A DNA stretch of 64,000 nt. It comes from Nitzschia sp. DOCU1 (Eukaryota; Bacillariophyta; Bacillariophyceae; Bacillariales; Bacillariaceae). The stretch lies in assembly GCA_951394045.1 (NCBI GenBank), contig OX595986.1, positions 4,865,534 through 4,929,533 on the forward strand, in the 5' to 3' direction. Shown here in pieces: positions 9,738-19,325 of the stretch. The first letter of the stretch is position 1. The number at the start of each line of letters is the position of its first letter. Position numbers and translations under genes: made by a program. The notes under the pieces are model-generated. The model saw only the letters and a list, made by a program, of their open reading frames with translations, had not been told where the DNA came from and searched no databases.

Positions 9738-10683
9738 TATCGTTGCCTATATTCGAGAAATCCGCAGGATCGTCATCTTCATCGTCGGAGATAACCTGTG
9801 CATCGAATGCCAGGACGTCGTCGCCGTCATCGTCGAATCCTGCCTCCGCACAAAACGCCGCAAACTTGGAGTATCCGGGGGCGGTCCGACACGTCGCCAC
9901 GTTGGTGACCGGATCGAGTGGGATCGTTTTGGTGAAGTCTTTGGAGCTGAGGATGACGCGGTCGTGTGTGGTTGTCGATTGGGCTGGGCCGCGATGTTGT
10001 CTTTTCATTTGTTGGGCCCAATGTTGTGGGCTGAAGAGGCGTATTCCGCATCCAGGTACGTAGTAGGAATCGTGCAGAGTGAAGTCGTGCACGTCGCCGC
10101 CGTCGGCTTCTAACCTTACTTTTGCTGTTCCTGTTGACACATTCGTGGCCTTGGCTCCCATGAACCCGTTCACGATCCGATTTGTTGGCTGTAGTTCACC
10201 GGGGAAGTCCTCGATGAACCCCGATAGGTAAGCCGTCGCGCGATTGTCGATCCCAAGGGTTGTCGAGTCTGTATCGATCACTGCTAACCGTTCTCCTTTG
10301 TTCGTCATCGTCTCCATTGCCAATAGGACTTGCCAGACTTGTAGTGTTCGCGGCGCTGCAAAGTTGATGCTGCCGCAGACGTGACATTGTAGCGGCATGT
10401 CGTTGCGTCGGTACTTGCTGGCGATGTCCCGTCGTCGCCTCACTTCCTTGTTTTGTTGACTGTGCTTCATTCGCAGCCTAAAACTAGTCCAAATCGCGAT
10501 TTTCCAGGCTCGTAGATATGCTAAATAGCGAGTTAACTTAGCCCGAAAGCGTTGCTTCTTAGGATAGTAGTAGTAGCAGCTGTCGGCATAGACCGTCACC
10601 CATATGTAGATTATCAAGTACGCCAGGCCAATGTATGTCCATACGGCCAGGGTATCTTGTAACCTCGTCGGCAGATTGAGGAA
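9640..10683 (-). CDS. Copia protease frame, continuous with gag after an in-frame TGA
   Basis: The frame is the same as gag and has no stop from 10683 down to the TGA at 9640-9642. There is no good ATG near its beginning, so read-through of the gag TGA is the simplest expression route. The protease centre is LGIDNRATAYLSG (about 10224-10258), where Copia proteases normally have D-S/T-G. The downstream block YYVPGCGIRLFSPQ fits the protease fold. The first ~90 residues after the gag stop are rich in aromatic and basic residues and resemble no known domain; they could be a linker or an intron. Confidence 0.75.
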   Translation of the reverse strand, partial: FLNLPTRLQDTLAVWTYIGLAYLIIYIWVTVYADSCYYYYPKKQRFRAKLTRYLAYLRAWKIAIWTSFRLRMKHSQQNKEVRRRRDIASKYRRNDMPLQCHVCGSINFAAPRTLQVWQVLLAMETMTNKGERLAVIDTDSTTLGIDNRATAYLSGFIEDFPGELQPTNRIVNGFMGAKATNVSTGTAKVRLEADGGDVHDFTLHDSYYVPGCGIRLFSPQHWAQQMKRQHRGPAQSTTTHDRVILSSKDFTKTIPLDPVTNVATCRTAPGYSKFAAFCAEAGFDDDGDDVLAFDAQVISDDEDDDPADFSNIGNDNVSDDVNNNMRRHRKLTRTNACSTCQSCEDSG

Positions 10684-12042
10684 TCACTCCTCAGTTTCTT
10701 CGGCGATATCGGCGAGAGCAGTCATTGCTTTTGCAAACTTCGACTCTTGTTTAGTCGTTGTAGTCGGCGTTGCTGGTTTCGAAGTTGTCGCGTTGCCTCC
10801 ATCCTTTCCCTTTCCCAATCCTTTCTTCTCGCACTTGTCGGTCGAATGGCGGCACCACTTTTGATGATTGGCGCAGAACCACCATTGCTTGCCATCGACT
10901 GTCTTGTTTGTGGGTTCCCCAGCTTTGGGTTTGACGGACACCCACGCAGGCATGTCGGACTTCTTCTTCTTGTTGTTGCCTTTGGCCTTGCCGGCTTTGT
11001 TGTCATTGCTTTCAGTCGTTCTAGACTTGCCGGCAGTTCTCTGTTGACCTTGGAGTCGTTTCAGAGTGGCCTCGAGCACCATAATCTTTTCTTCTTCCGA
11101 AGATGGTGCGTTCCACTGGTTCTTTTCGACTAGCACCTCGTACTTGTTTTTGGCCAATGCCATGAGAGTGCTTGGAGTGATCGCCGTGGTTCCATCCTCG
11201 TATTCCTCTTCTTTCTTCTCGATGTAGGCAATGAATCGTTTGTCGCTTGCGGCGTGATAGCCTTTGAACAAATTTACCAAAAGGTCGTTTGTGATCTCGC
11301 CTCGCGCGGCTAAAGCATCCACAAGTCCTTTTACGTACAGATTCAGCTTGCCTATGTCGTTGCCTATGGTAGGTAGGTAGGTATCCAGAGAGGAGAGTTG
11401 AGTCCTGATGTGTGCGGTTGTTGCGTTCGTGTCGATGCTTGATTCCCGTATGACCACTTTGAGTAGGAGAATTCCCACGCCCTTGTTGCTGACAGTGTAC
11501 TCGTCCTTGTATGCTGCTATCTTGTTGCGACCCGATGCATTTAAGCTGTTCATGATGCAGTTGTACGCTTGCACGGAGTCTTGAGCAGCTCGATTCTGAG
11601 CGTTGACGTAGACTTGTGCACACTGATGCAGGTAGTCGAGGGTGTACTCTCCGTAGTGATTGAGGAAATTGGATGCTGGTCCGATTGGATTGTTGGGATC
11701 TTCAGGGATTGCTAGGAAGGAGTCGTCCCATCCGTTGATAGCTGCTCGTCCGCCTTTCCTGTTGAGGAAATCCTTCATTCGTTCGGGAGAGCAGTCGAAG
11801 CCTTCTTCGTCGGATGAGTACATTGAGGAAGTTGCGGATGACCAAATCTTCATTCCCTCGGATGTCGTGTAGTCAAGCACATTCGCATGTGCGAGAGCTG
11901 GCGTGAGTGCAAACGTTGGCGCAGCGATGTTTTGCTGAGCTGGCGGCCCCGCTGGGGGGACCGCTGGTGGCACGACCGGAGGCGGTACTATCGGTGGTAT
12001 CATTGGTGGAACCACTGGAGGAACCTGAAGGTTGGCGGCCAT
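10684..12042 (-). CDS. Copia Gag
   Basis: 452 residues from the ATG at 12042, ending in TGA at 10684-10686. The N-terminus is a proline/valine repeat (PPVVPPMIPPIVPPPVVPP). A helical Gag-like core follows, then a Lys-rich region and a zinc-knuckle-like motif near the C-terminus: C-A-N-H-Q-K-W-C-R-H-S-T-D-K-C. This reads as C-x2-H-x5-H-x4-C instead of the retroviral CCHC knuckle. It should form the particle and package element RNA. The frame continues after its TGA into protease. Confidence 0.88.
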   Translation of the reverse strand: MAANLQVPPVVPPMIPPIVPPPVVPPAVPPAGPPAQQNIAAPTFALTPALAHANVLDYTTSEGMKIWSSATSSMYSSDEEGFDCSPERMKDFLNRKGGRAAINGWDDSFLAIPEDPNNPIGPASNFLNHYGEYTLDYLHQCAQVYVNAQNRAAQDSVQAYNCIMNSLNASGRNKIAAYKDEYTVSNKGVGILLLKVVIRESSIDTNATTAHIRTQLSSLDTYLPTIGNDIGKLNLYVKGLVDALAARGEITNDLLVNLFKGYHAASDKRFIAYIEKKEEEYEDGTTAITPSTLMALAKNKYEVLVEKNQWNAPSSEEEKIMVLEATLKRLQGQQRTAGKSRTTESNDNKAGKAKGNNKKKKSDMPAWVSVKPKAGEPTNKTVDGKQWWFCANHQKWCRHSTDKCEKKGLGKGKDGGNATTSKPATPTTTTKQESKFAKAMTALADIAEETEE

Positions 12043-12083
12043 TGTAGCTGATGATTAACTGTTGAAGAACTTGTATGTCTCTT

Positions 12084-12099
12084 ATGCGCAGAGGAAGCG
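12084..12099 (-). other. Primer-binding site, apparently for the 5' part of initiator tRNA-Met
   Basis: The plus-strand bases directly inside the 5' LTR read ATGCGCAGAGGAAGCG. Eukaryotic initiator tRNA-Met has GGCGCAGCGGAAGCG across its D-arm, so 13 of the 14 bases at 12086-12099 match. No site complementary to a tRNA 3' end is seen here. Drosophila copia also primes from an initiator tRNA-Met fragment, but from near the anticodon. The match is seen; its use as a primer is inferred. Confidence 0.6.
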
Positions 12100-12411
12100 T
12101 GTTGAAATCTACGATGACCGGTACTGGCTAATCGTAAAAAGAGCTCAAATAACTTGTGGTTGTGTTGCAGTGTGTTGATTCTGAAACTTATGAGCACTAA
12201 CAGTGCGTAAACTAAATGTATGCTGTCGAGATAGACAGCTGATGTACTCTGATTTGTATCGTACTTAGTGCCATCTCCATGCCTTCTCCTCGTTGGAGTC
12301 AGCACGTGGCTGTTCGGGAGTGAACGTTGCACTTCCCTATACGATTGCGTCATCACGCTGATGACGTCGTGAAGAGCGATCCTTGACCACCAGATTTACC
12401 GTATTTGAACA
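12100..12411 (-). repeat. 5' LTR of the Copia element
   Basis: 312 bp, apparently identical to 6129-6440. It carries the element promoter and lies 113 bp from the ATG of the GT32 gene, which is transcribed away from it. The TGACG palindrome is at 12348-12366, within the first ~65 nt of U3. Confidence 0.95.
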
Positions 12412-12523
12412 GGCGATCATCATCGGCGAAAGAAAGATTTTCCTTTTGCCTCTCCCCACCACACTACGACGGAAACTTGGACTTTTGTCCTGATAAGATG
12501 ATGAAGGAATCATCAATCAGACC

Positions 12524-13814
12524 ATGGAGAGGGTGGACAGGAAGCCGCCTTCCTTCTTTGCTCTAATTTTCTTCGTCTGCTTAATTTGGAGTCTCAGGTT
12601 CAACTTCCGTTTGCCTTCGGTACGGCACCACGACTCTCTCGTTGTCCAAGCGAATCATGGTCCTTTCATGGCGATTGCCCCCGGTTCCGTTCGTGGTCCC
12701 GTTTCCTCTGTTCCGCACATCCCCTTTTCGCTTCTGGATCTTGTGAAGGATGATTTGACGGACACTTGTGTCGATGGTTTAGTACGGGTCCGTGACAGCA
12801 ACCGACACCTGTTAGCATCCGACTTGTTGCAAAATAAGAATCGAAGAATCCCAAAGGTTATTCATGTGACGGCACGCTCAAGGTGCATGCCGCGTGTCTT
12901 TCGAGACAGCATCGACAAGTGGCGATTTGACAATTATACTCTGCTGGTGCACGACGACGAATCCGTGGAGCGTTTGTTCCAGCAGTTCTTTCCCGAATTT
13001 CCCGAGTTGTCCAAGGCTGTGCACTGCCTTTTATCGGGGGCGGGCAGGGCTGATCTTTGGAGGGCGTTGGTGCTCGTGAGTCGTTCCCTATGAGGTGATG
13101 TATTCGTCTGTCGTCGTTTGGTCTATTCTCATTCGTTGGCTGCTATTTTTCCTCATCATTTTAACAGTGGGAATATGGTGGAATCTATACGGACTTTGAT
13201 AGTGCTCCTGGAAAATTGTTCAAGAATGGAAACGTCATTGCAGATAACGATGACGCTCTCTTTGTGGTAGAGCAGTCAGGAATCTTGAGTCAATACTTTA
13301 TGGCGTCAGGTAAGGATCAAAGAATAGTCAAATTGTCTTTGGCGTCGCAAAATGCTCACCAACCCCAAAAGCTCCGCATCATCCGTTGATGTATCTCCTT
13401 GTTCAGAAAATCATCGGACGACTCTACAATTTGAATCGAGTCGATCATCAATACGTCCCACGTTCTACGGGTCCTGGGGCTCTGAAGTATGCCTTTCTTG
13501 CCTTTATGGACGACGCCGGCGAGAATTACTACGAAGGTCATGGAAAGTGCAATGATTTTCAACACAACTACAGCCAGGTAAAAGCGGGAATCTACACTGG
13601 ATGGGATAATCGGTCGGTTCGAGTTGTAGGTAAACGGATATACCCAAATCTCTACGTCATTCGAAACAGTATTGAAGATAAAATGAGTGGGTACAATGCT
13701 ATGAATATGACCCATTTCGGGGACGTACAAGAGGCCAACGCACTTAAGAAGGATGAAACTTGCTTCCGTCGAATTTATGAACGCGATGGGTGGGCAAGTC
13801 GACACGAACCGTAG
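12524..13814 (+). CDS. GT32-type glycosyltransferase (DXD sugar-binding family), three exons
   Basis: Predicted exons are 12524-13075, 13168-13309 and 13372-13814, giving 378 residues. Introns of 92 and 62 bp have GTGAGT...AACAG and GTAAGG...AAAAG borders. Splicing restores the family core across the first junction: RADLWRALVL joins WEYGGIYTDFD, with the DXD motif DFD at about residues 193-195. The second junction gives APHHPLMYLLVQ. A hydrophobic anchor at residues 11-25 makes it a type II membrane protein. Upstream, RRIPKVIHVTARSR is the usual IPKxIHxT start of the catalytic domain. Role: Golgi glycosylation, possibly a hexosyltransferase of the Och1 type. Its promoter was interrupted by the Copia insertion. 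Confidence 0.85.
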
Positions 13815-14134
13815 TCAATGCGATTGGTGCCGAAACAACTCGTTTTGGAATACTGGCTTGCTCTCGAGGTTACAAATATGCTACGTGGGGGCGGTTTGAG
13901 CGAAGGTCCTAGACTAGACAACTCTTTTGTCCTCCAATCATCGCTAGCAGCCTTGCCCCGACAATGGTACACAAGACTAATCCTGGCTGGGGGACTTTGG
14001 AAGGGCCAGTCGCCCTGTTGTTTCTATTTGCAAATTCGAGTACGCAGTGATAAATTGGTTGCGCTACTCATTTGGATAGTACATATTTCTCCTTCCTTTT
14101 TTCTGTCGAACGGTAGTTGCCATTCCTAGCTGTA

Positions 14135-15085
14135 CTATTGTGACAAGTCCCATCCTTCTAGTCCGTGACAAATCATATCGTCCGCAGAAGTGCAACTATC
14201 ATGTTCGTGCGATACTGGCGCCCTGGGACCGCGCACCCGACATGTTCCCTCGGATGGATCCACATTGTCTAACCACGCATGCCGTTTCCCCGCAATGGTA
14301 GGTCGAAAGTGTTGAAATGCAGTACGCTCATGGTTGAGATGATTGCCAATCTTGGCCATGCGTTGAAAAGCATCCTTTTCCAGAATGCTTGGACGAATGG
14401 CCCAAAAGTCGGTATGAATCTGCCTCGTCCCCTCTCCACAATGTATCAAAATGGCATCTAATGACGTATTGAATTGCATACTTTGCAATAGCCATTGCGA
14501 TTGTCGTATCAACACATCTGGATTCAATCGAATCATCCAATCATATCCTTGTTGGAGGATTCGTGGCCATCCAAAGGCCACTCCATAATTTGCCAAACAT
14601 TGTTTGTAGCTCACCGACACTAGCTTGTTTGGATTTTGTGGTATCCGAAATGGCTCACAGTGCGACAAGTGGCTAGTATTGGTAGGAGTCCAAAACTGAA
14701 AACTTGGATTCGAGTGAAACAACTGTCTCAGGTAGTCGAGTTCGTTTTCTGCAATTGGAGTGGAATTGGTCGCTGCCACAATCACATTTGCCTGTCGGAT
14801 CAAAGGAGACTCGGCCACTAAACGAGGCCAGCAACAATGAAAGTATCGAATATGAGGTTCCGAAAAGTGCGTTGTAATATACAAGGCAATCTTGATTGTC
14901 TTGTTGTCGCTGGATGGGGAAAGATTGCTGCTGGTGCCTGGAGTCCAGTCATTTGTCTCGAATAGATCATTCGAATCGTAGGTAGACAGCATCATGAGTC
15001 TCATTGGAGCGATGGACCCCAGTACAATAACCACGAATATCCACCAGCGACGCCATTGAGAACGACTCCAAGATGAATGAGACAT
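14135..15085 (-). CDS. Type II membrane protein, possible glycosyltransferase
   Basis: 316 residues from the ATG at 15085. A basic N-terminus (SQWRRWW) precedes a hydrophobic segment at about residues 14-29, then an Asn/Ser-rich stem. The luminal part contains IALYITTHFSEPHIRYF, VIVAATNS and GYDWMIRLNPDVLIRQSQWL. The last resembles the D-x-D-containing acceptor region of inverting glycosyltransferases, but no family was recognised with certainty. The gene sits among four other Golgi-type genes, which favours a glycan-related role. It is convergent with the GT32 gene. Confidence 0.6.
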   Translation of the reverse strand: MSHSSWSRSQWRRWWIFVVIVLGSIAPMRLMMLSTYDSNDLFETNDWTPGTSSNLSPSSDNKTIKIALYITTHFSEPHIRYFHCCWPRLVAESPLIRQANVIVAATNSTPIAENELDYLRQLFHSNPSFQFWTPTNTSHLSHCEPFRIPQNPNKLVSVSYKQCLANYGVAFGWPRILQQGYDWMIRLNPDVLIRQSQWLLQSMQFNTSLDAILIHCGEGTRQIHTDFWAIRPSILEKDAFQRMAKIGNHLNHERTAFQHFRPTIAGKRHAWLDNVDPSEGTCRVRGPRAPVSHEHDSCTSADDMICHGLEGWDLSQ

Positions 15086-15638
15086 GGGAACGTGTCAATG
15101 AAAGGTCATTCACACAAGAATCCCATGCGCAATGTGCCCAAGCTAGCGCTGTGGCCTCGGTGGTATCGTCGTCGTCCAAAAGATTCCTTTCCACCACGCA
15201 CTAGCGCTAGCATGACCACGCTGTTACAGCCGGTCTACAGAAACAAATAGCGCGCTTTCGTGACATGACATTTCAAATGGGAGCATCTATGCCATCATGG
15301 TCAAAACGTTTGGATGGCATCTCTCGTCGCCGTCATCGTCGTTCTACTTCAATAAAATCGATTGAGTCCGTCGGTTCTCGATTCATTCGACCGTACCTCA
15401 CTGTAGTGGCGCGCAAAAAACGATGGATGAGGGAAGGATGAGAGATGTGAGCGACGCACCATTTTACACATTGCATCGCCCACAAGAGGATGTTCCAAAC
15501 CTGCAGCCATGTTGGACGCATCCAATTGACCACACGCAAAAGTTTGGATTTTTTCTTGTCGGCTCACAATTTGGAAGAGCTTTACGCGTATGATTGTTCC
15601 TCCCGATTGGAGCCGTCCACCACGCTTCTACCAGCAAT

Positions 15639-16466
15639 ATGGCGTCGTTGTTCAAGAGCGCTCTGCTAGCCCAACATTACGCCGCTTGCCGGCCAACCTA
15701 CCCCAAGGCGGTGTATGAACGGATTGTTTCGAAATGCAGGGCACGAAAAACATGCATAGATGTGGGGTGTGGAACGGGCCAAGCGACGATTGGTCTGGCC
15801 GATTATTTCGAATCAGTCATTGGAGTCGATCCAAGTCCGACGCAGCTAGAGCAAGCGACCAAACATCCCAAGATTACCTACCAACAAGGAACAGTGGAGG
15901 ACTATTTGACATCCCTTGCAAATGAATCGGTTCAATGCATTACTTCCGCACAAGCCGTTCATTGGTTCAATCTACCATTGTTCTATCAACAAGTACATCG
16001 CATCTTGGAGCCAGGTGGTGTCTTGGCGTTATGGACCTATGGCATGCCGCACTTTCCAAATCATCCTCAAGTCGAACAGGAATTCTATCATATTTATGAT
16101 GATATTCTGGGGGACTATTGGGATACGAGACGCAAACTAGTCGAAGACATGTATCGTGATATTCCCTTGATTGACGAGATGTTTCCAAATCATTACGTCG
16201 GGGAACGAGTCCAAGGCGTGGACGACTTGGATATTCGTCAAGAAATCTCTGGAGCTCAACTCAAGGGGTATATACGATCATGGTCAGGATACTCAAAGTA
16301 TTGTCAGGTGCATGAGATAGAGCCGGGGTCGCCTAGCGATCCAGTGGAAAAGGTCTTGACGAACGAATTGTTGGACAATGACGCCACGACTCTATGCATC
16401 TGGCCCGTGGCCATGTTAATTAGCGTCAAACAAAGGCCATCAAGTGGAGGAGAAGGAACGAGCTAG
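15639..16466 (+). CDS. Class I SAM-dependent methyltransferase (Methyltransf_11 type)
   Basis: 275 residues from the ATG at 15639; upstream in-frame codons lack an ATG. Motif I, CIDVGCGTGQATIGLA, lies near residues 37-52 and binds S-adenosylmethionine. GVDPSPTQLEQA follows with the acidic residue for the ribose. Motif post-I is ITSAQAVHWFNLPLFYQQVHR, and EPGGVLALWTYG closes the core. The set matches the small TMT1/Crg1-like methyltransferases of fungi and algae. Substrate unknown. No targeting peptide, so probably cytosolic. Confidence 0.88.
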   Translation: MASLFKSALLAQHYAACRPTYPKAVYERIVSKCRARKTCIDVGCGTGQATIGLADYFESVIGVDPSPTQLEQATKHPKITYQQGTVEDYLTSLANESVQCITSAQAVHWFNLPLFYQQVHRILEPGGVLALWTYGMPHFPNHPQVEQEFYHIYDDILGDYWDTRRKLVEDMYRDIPLIDEMFPNHYVGERVQGVDDLDIRQEISGAQLKGYIRSWSGYSKYCQVHEIEPGSPSDPVEKVLTNELLDNDATTLCIWPVAMLISVKQRPSSGGEGTS

Positions 16467-17303
16467 ATCTATTCACCACGGGTTGTCTGTGAGGGTTGTC
16501 TATGAGTCGAATCGCTTCGGATTACAAACGATCTAGATAGTACGTTCTCGCCTCGTTGCTTTACAAGGCGCAGCTGCAGAAGTAACATTCATGATTGAAT
16601 CATGCTCATTTATAATTTTACCGAGTAGCGACACAAGAGGAATAGCACTAGTGTCGTTGCCATGGCAAAAACTGAGAAATCTAGCTACCAGTCTCTCCGT
16701 CCACCCGTCTCGCAAAGCTGCTGACGTAAGAGTCGTCCAAGTCCAGCGACCAAATATCGAATGTCGCAAACACAGGATGGTGTCGTACAGTTTCTACGTT
16801 GAATGTCGGCAGCAAAAAAGTCACCAAAGGAGCGATGACGGTCATTCTCGAATGGTTCGCCTGGCCATCCCCCGTCTCCCTCCAATGGGCGGAATGCGTC
16901 AAAAAGCCACAGATGCCCTCTAACTATTGGTGGGGATTGCGACGTTCAACTACGTGCTCTATTTTCGAAGGCCCTCTCTTCGCACAAACAAGGAAAAGAC
17001 CACAAGAAGCATCTGTTCGTCTACGACCAGAGGAGAGTCCAAGGAAGTGAGCGAGAACGAAGGTAGCTACAAAAGGCTACAACGCCGTGAAGCCTTTCAT
17101 TGATTTGCAGCTTTTGTGTTTCAAGACGAATTCGTTCCCTCTGAAAGAACATCGGCGGAGAGATCGCGATCGAAACCTCCAGAAACTCGACGATTCCGCT
17201 TGACATGCCCGTGGGGTCGGCGTCGGGTAATCCAACAATCCTGTCCTGAAAGTACGGTTTCTGAAAGCAGCAGTTGCAGCAGTTTGCACCACTAGATTTC
17301 ATC
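16467..17303. other. Intergenic, no gene recognised
   Basis: About 840 bp. Short frames exist on both strands, including a minus-strand one at 16681-16902 ending near SSFARRVDGETGS, but none has an ATG or a recognised domain. The promoter of the CHY/RING gene should lie in the right part. Confidence 0.35.
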
Positions 17304-18946
17304 ATGGATATGGACGAGCCAGTCAACGATGATGGGTCGTCATCGCAAGAGCAACAGCAGCAGCAAGCCTTTTCCTATCACACCGGGGCAGCCATGACGG
17401 AAGCCGCCCAAAAGGAACGACGACACAGTATCCGTGATATTCTTGCGGACGACTCGTTGACGCCTCTCGAAAAGAGGCGATCCATCCAGTCATTAATGGA
17501 CGGACGGCGCCGGTCTTCAAATGCCACTCACAGTTCGGACGACAGTGGTGAAATGGCGAGAGCAGCAGCAGAGGCTTCCGCCTATTACACTTCGGATAAT
17601 GAAGATGACCCCATGAATGGAACAAATGGGGCTGCCTCTACATATCAATATGGAGATGCCTCGGGCGGTGCTAATGCAGGCGATGACGGATTCCGTCGAC
17701 GGCAGAAACGTTCCACATCGTTGCCAGGATGGTCCGATGTGGGGGTGGTGGCACCCGTTCCAGCGACCGGTGCAACGAACAATCCAAACTCGATTTGGGA
17801 CGATCCACTCAATATCAGTCGCCGCATGGAAAAGTCGAGACCTGCTTGTACGCACTATGAAAGAAACTGTACGATTATTAGCCCTTGCTGTGGCTTGGCC
17901 TTTGGATGCCGGATTTGTCATGACGAATGCCCGACCTTGCCCATGCCCTTTGCCAAACGGCCACAACCTCCTGCGGCAAATGGAGAGACTCCCACTCCAA
18001 CAGAGCCAACACCGGCACGTATTCATTGGTCATCGGATGATGCACCGAAGCGAAAGCATGAAAAGCGACCAAGTTTACCCCTAGGATTTGACGAAGAAGA
18101 AACTCATCACGAAATTGATAGATTTCAGATTCGGGAAATCATTTGTCGACTATGTTATGTTCGACAATCTAGCAAAACGTACGTTGGACATGTTGTCATG
18201 CGTCCTACATTATTACTCTGCTCTATTTGTATCGTTCGGAGACCGGCTCACCCGTGCTCTGTTTGCTTGATCCGTGCAGTAACTTTTGCAATACTTGTCA
18301 TGCACAGTTTGGTGCCTATCATTGCAATATATGCAATCTGTGGATGTCTGATGATGAATCGCCCTATCATTGTAGTGAATGTGGATTTTGCCGAGTCGGC
18401 GGCCGAGAGAACTTTCGACATTGTGACGACTGTGGCATGTGTATCGATACCCTCTTGTTTGACGATCATAATTGCAAGGCTGGCAAGTACATGAGCAACT
18501 GCCCCGTTTGCCAGGAAGATTTGTTTTCTAGTCGCGACGCTTCCCATGAAATGCCGTGTGGGCACGCGATCCATTGGCATTGTTTCAAAGAATTGACCAG
18601 CTACGATACCAGATGCCCCGTTTGCAAAAAGACAGCCGAGACTCCGGAACACATGGCACCAACGTGGCAAGCTATGGCAATGGGTATCGCCCTGCAACCT
18701 GTGCCGCCCGAACTAGCACGTGTTGTGACTATTATTTGCAACGACTGTGAACAACGAGATGTCGATCGCAGATGGCATTTCTTGGGAGTACGGTGTTTGA
18801 AATGTATGAGTTTCAATACCACAGTAGAGCGAACGACTCTTACGGGGCGAGATGCAGCAGCCTTTCTTGACGAGCTAGATGCTATGAATCGGCGGGAAGG
18901 TGGCGGTGATGCGGAGCACGGTTTGCGGCCAATGGATGCGAGTTAA
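17304..18946 (+). CDS. CHY zinc finger / RING-H2 E3 ubiquitin ligase (PIRH2/RCHY1-like), two exons
   Basis: Predicted exons 17304-18178 and 18280-18946 give 513 residues. The 101-bp intron begins GTACGT and ends GTGCAG, and its removal rejoins SSKT to NFCNTCHAQFGAYHC. The N-terminal ~170 residues are acidic and Gln/Ser-rich, with SIRDILADDSLTPLEKRRSI. The CHY finger starts at CTHYERNC and continues through FGCRICHDE. A CTCHY block (CNICNLW...YHCSECGFCR) follows, then RING-H2: CPVCQEDL...MPCGHAIHWHCF...CPVCKK. A C-terminal zinc ribbon has CNDC...GVRCLKC. The order is that of PIRH2-type ligases, which ubiquitinate bound substrates. The long N-terminal extension is unlike the short animal proteins. 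Confidence 0.9.
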
Positions 18947-19325
18947 GGCCGATCTAGTTGAACTTTTCTATCATGGTAACAGTCTGAGATTCAAACAAGG
19001 TGCAGCTGTTCGTGACTTTATAGTCCTAGCGTACCTACCGTGTCATGTCCGGAAGGATATCTCCATACCGAAAACTCTGCATATATTCCGGGCCTGACGA
19101 CACGACCGGCCGCGTCGTTACATCTCATGGACTACTCCACGGAATAATGAAATAGATGCTCATTCCTGAGCTCACTTTAAAATTTACTCTCAACCTAATG
19201 CTGCTTTACCCTACGACAGATAGTCAGGCTCACTGCCCGACTATTTGTACAATCACACGCTAAGACAAATTCTAGACGCTGAGTGAATGATGGATTCATG
19301 GCCTACTAGCGCGAGATCGATTTCA

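Larger units (their letters stand above)
6129..12411 (-). mobile_element. Complete Ty1/Copia LTR retrotransposon (6,283 bp)
   Basis: Two 312-bp LTRs that appear identical by eye bound the element. They begin TGTT and end AACA and are flanked by a perfect 6-bp target duplication, GGCGAT, at 6123-6128 and 12412-12417. Transcription runs on the minus strand from the LTR at 12100-12411. Order is gag, protease, integrase, reverse transcriptase, RNase H, the Copia order. The identical LTRs indicate very recent insertion, so frame breaks inside it are likely functional and not decay. The 5' LTR lies 113 bp from the ATG of the GT32 gene on the opposite strand. Confidence 0.97.

Noticed and set aside
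16681..16902. Possible small minus-strand gene
   Set aside because: No ATG start, no domain and similar-length frames on the opposite strand.
17274..18494. Single-exon model of the CHY/RING gene ending at 18494
   Set aside because: Reading through the 18179-18279 intron loses the zinc-binding cysteines. Splicing restores the CHY finger and joins the RING frame.
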